From contig DASUZK010000026.1 in the NCBI GenBank assembly GCA_036376915.1, forward strand, positions 1-14,243: a stretch of DNA of 14,243 nt, read 5' to 3'. The position numbers and the translations under genes are program-made. The notes beneath the pieces are model-generated. The model was given only the letters and a program-made list of their open reading frames with translations, searched no databases and was not told where the DNA came from. This document shows, piece by piece, positions 12,899 through 14,243 of this stretch; within the stretch, counting starts at the first letter, position 1, and every line of letters starts with the position of its first letter. This stretch comes from VRUE01 sp036376915. Its GTDB lineage: Bacteria > Actinomycetota > Thermoleophilia > Solirubrobacterales > 70-9.

Positions 12899-13743
12899 CA
12901 GCGACCCTTCTTCTTTCCGCGACGACGGCCGCGCACGATGTAGCGGTCGGACTGCTTGCCCTTCTTACGCGTGCGGTAGCCGAGGGTCGGCTTGCCCCAC
13001 GGGGTCACCGGGTGGCCACCGGGCGTGTGGTGAGCCTCGCCACCGCCGTGCGGGTGGTCGACGGGGTTCATCGCCACGCCACGCGTCTGCGGGCGCTTGC
13101 CCTTGTGACGGTTGCGGCCGGCCTTGCCGACCTTGAGGTTCTGGTGCTCGGCGTTGGAGAGGGTGCCAACCGTTGCCCGGCACTCGGCGCGGACAAGTCG
13201 CATCTCCGAGGAAGGCAGCCGCAGGGTCACCATCTCGCCCTCCTTTGCGACGAGCTGGATCGAGGTCCCCGCCGAGCGGCCGAGCTTGCCGCCCTGGCCG
13301 GCGGTGAGCTCGACGTTGTGGACGATCGTGCCGGTCGGCATTTCGCCGAGGGCCAAGGCGTTGCCCGGGCGGATGTCGGCGCCGGGGCCGGACTGAACCG
13401 TGTCGCCGACGGAGATCGCCGCGGGGGCGAGGATGTAGCCCTTGGCGCCGTCGGCGTAGTGCAACAGGGCGATGTAGCAGCTGCGGTTGGGGTCGTACTC
13501 GATCGTCGCGACCTTTGCCGGCACGCCGTCGCGCAGGCGCTTGAAGTCGATCTGCCGGTAGCGCCGCTTCGCGCCCCCGCCACGGTGACGAGCGGTGACG
13601 CGCCCGTTCGCGTTGCGGCCCCCTGACTTGCGCAGGCCCTCGGTGAGCTTGCGCTCCGGCCTGGAGGCGGTCAGCTGCTCGCGCAGCGGATACGTCGCGA
13701 AGCGGCGCCCCGGGCTGGTTGGTTTTGTCTTTCGGTTCGGCAT
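12898..13743 (-). CDS. rplB: 50S ribosomal protein L2
   Basis: L2 is a primary 23S rRNA-binding protein needed for subunit association and peptidyl-transferase activity. The 281-residue protein has the N-terminal OB-like domain (about 50-130), the SH3-like domain with AGQGGKLGRSAGTSIQLVAKEG, and the C-terminal signature MNPVDHPHGGGEA, which holds the conserved histidine, then TPWGKPTLG. A lysine/arginine tail closes it. It starts 10 bases after rplW, and the spacer contains an AGGG-type ribosome-binding stretch, one of the few visible in the operon. Confidence 0.98.
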   Translation of the reverse strand: MPNRKTKPTSPGRRFATYPLREQLTASRPERKLTEGLRKSGGRNANGRVTARHRGGGAKRRYRQIDFKRLRDGVPAKVATIEYDPNRSCYIALLHYADGAKGYILAPAAISVGDTVQSGPGADIRPGNALALGEMPTGTIVHNVELTAGQGGKLGRSAGTSIQLVAKEGEMVTLRLPSSEMRLVRAECRATVGTLSNAEHQNLKVGKAGRNRHKGKRPQTRGVAMNPVDHPHGGGEAHHTPGGHPVTPWGKPTLGYRTRKKGKQSDRYIVRGRRRGKKKGR

Positions 13744-13753
13744 CCCTATTTCC

Positions 13754-14047
13754 CTAGGCAGTCTCTGCGCCCTCGAACAGCTCGATCCGCTCGCCGGGAG
13801 CGAGCTGGACGACAGCCTTCTTCCAACCGCGCGTCTTGCCCTGGTGCAGGCCGCGGCGCTTGGGCTTCGGTCGCACTTTGGAGGTGCGCACCGCCGCGAC
13901 CCTGACCCCGAAGATCTCCTCGACCGCGTGAGCGATCTGGGTCTTGTGGGCGCGGTCGTCGACCCTGAAGGTGTACTTGCCCTCCCCGATCAGGGCGTAG
14001 CTCTTCTCGGAGACGACGGGGCGGACAATGACTGTGCGGGCGTCCAT
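13754..14047 (-). CDS. rplW: 50S ribosomal protein L23
   Basis: L23 sits at the exit of the nascent-peptide tunnel and docks trigger factor and SRP. The 97-residue protein starts MDARTVIVRPVVSEKSYALI and contains YTFRVDDRAHKTQIAHAVEEIFGV. The loop RTSKVRPKPKRRG and the strand WKKAVVQLAPGERIELFEG follow. All are standard. The ATG follows the rplD stop by three bases. Confidence 0.97.
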   Translation of the reverse strand: MDARTVIVRPVVSEKSYALIGEGKYTFRVDDRAHKTQIAHAVEEIFGVRVAAVRTSKVRPKPKRRGLHQGKTRGWKKAVVQLAPGERIELFEGAETA

Positions 14048-14050
14048 CGG

Positions 14051-14243
14051 CTAGCCCAGCCTCTCCTGCAAGCTGGCCAGCGCACCTTCGGAGAGGACCA
14101 GCGATGCGGCGCCGATCACGTCGGCGACGCCAACCGCGCTGACCTCGGCGACCTGGACCCGGGCGATGTTGCGGAAGCTCTTCGCCGCGCCGCCCTCCTC
14201 CGGGGCGAGCACGACCAGCGTCGAGCGCTTCGCGCCCCACTTG
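14051..14243 (-). CDS. rplD: 50S ribosomal protein L4, C-terminal part
   Basis: The right edge cuts this gene; only its last 63 or so codons are inside. They read KWGAKRSTLVVLAPEEGG, then AKSFRNIARVQVAEVSAVGV, ADVIGAASLVLSEGAL and the ending LQERLG before the TAG at 14053. This matches the C-terminal domain of L4 (the TLVV, SFRN and DVL-type strands and the closing helix). The stop is three bases before rplW, as in a normal S10 operon. The tunnel-lining loop and any autoregulatory leader lie outside. Confidence 0.9.
   Translation of the reverse strand, partial: KWGAKRSTLVVLAPEEGGAAKSFRNIARVQVAEVSAVGVADVIGAASLVLSEGALASLQERLG

Overview
The window is one nearly uninterrupted minus-strand gene cluster: the bacterial S10-spc ribosomal-protein superoperon. 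It enters at the right edge inside rplD (L4) and runs leftwards through secY, adk and map into a penicillin-acylase-family gene at the left edge. The DNA is visibly very G+C rich. GTG starts, S14 of the zinc (C-) type and the style of the ribosomal proteins point to a high-GC actinobacterium. I infer Thermoleophilia (Solirubrobacterales-like), but no marker in the window proves the lineage.

Layout from right (5' on the coding strand) to left: rplD (partial), rplW, rplB, rpsS, rplV, rpsC, rplP, rpmC, rpsQ, rplN, rplX, rplE, rpsZ (S14), rpsH, rplF, rplR, a 187-base gap, rpsE, rpmD, rplO, secY, adk, map, then a secreted-type penicillin acylase homologue and a strong hairpin at 1-62. Most junctions overlap (ATGA, GTGA, TGATG, TAATG) or are a few bases apart, so the block looks like one co-transcribed, translationally coupled unit. 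The ribosomal proteins build both subunits. SecY is the Sec channel, Adk supplies adenylate balance, and Map removes initiator methionines. No promoter, tRNA, rRNA, CRISPR array or transposase gene is visible.

The ordinary operon carries several unusual features. (1) S17 has about 160 extra N-terminal residues, split into an acidic Ser/Glu-rich half and a basic half. L5 has about 90 extra C-terminal residues, helical then acidic. S5 has about 80 extra C-terminal Ala/Pro/Glu residues. S3 ends in an Arg-Gly-rich tail. (2) A 55-base unit encoding a peptide close to AGPVAEDDSSSSQAAGE occurs once in rplE and twice in rpsQ. The rplE copy and one rpsQ copy match at 53 of 55 bases, while the rest of the two genes is unrelated. 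The unit contains inverted repeats and looks like an in-frame, palindromic, dispersed coding element, or a tract amplified by recombination. (3) The normally tight rplR-rpsE junction holds a 187-base non-coding segment with a 73-base symmetrical hairpin. (4) A perfect 20-base palindrome sits in the linker of the acylase just before its predicted self-cleavage serine.

The best candidate for something undescribed is therefore not a new operon of enzymes. It is a set of short palindromic, coding-compatible inserts colonising disordered tails and one junction of the most conserved operon in the genome. The left end also breaks usual synteny: where infA and rpmJ would often follow map, there is a secreted Ntn-hydrolase gene.
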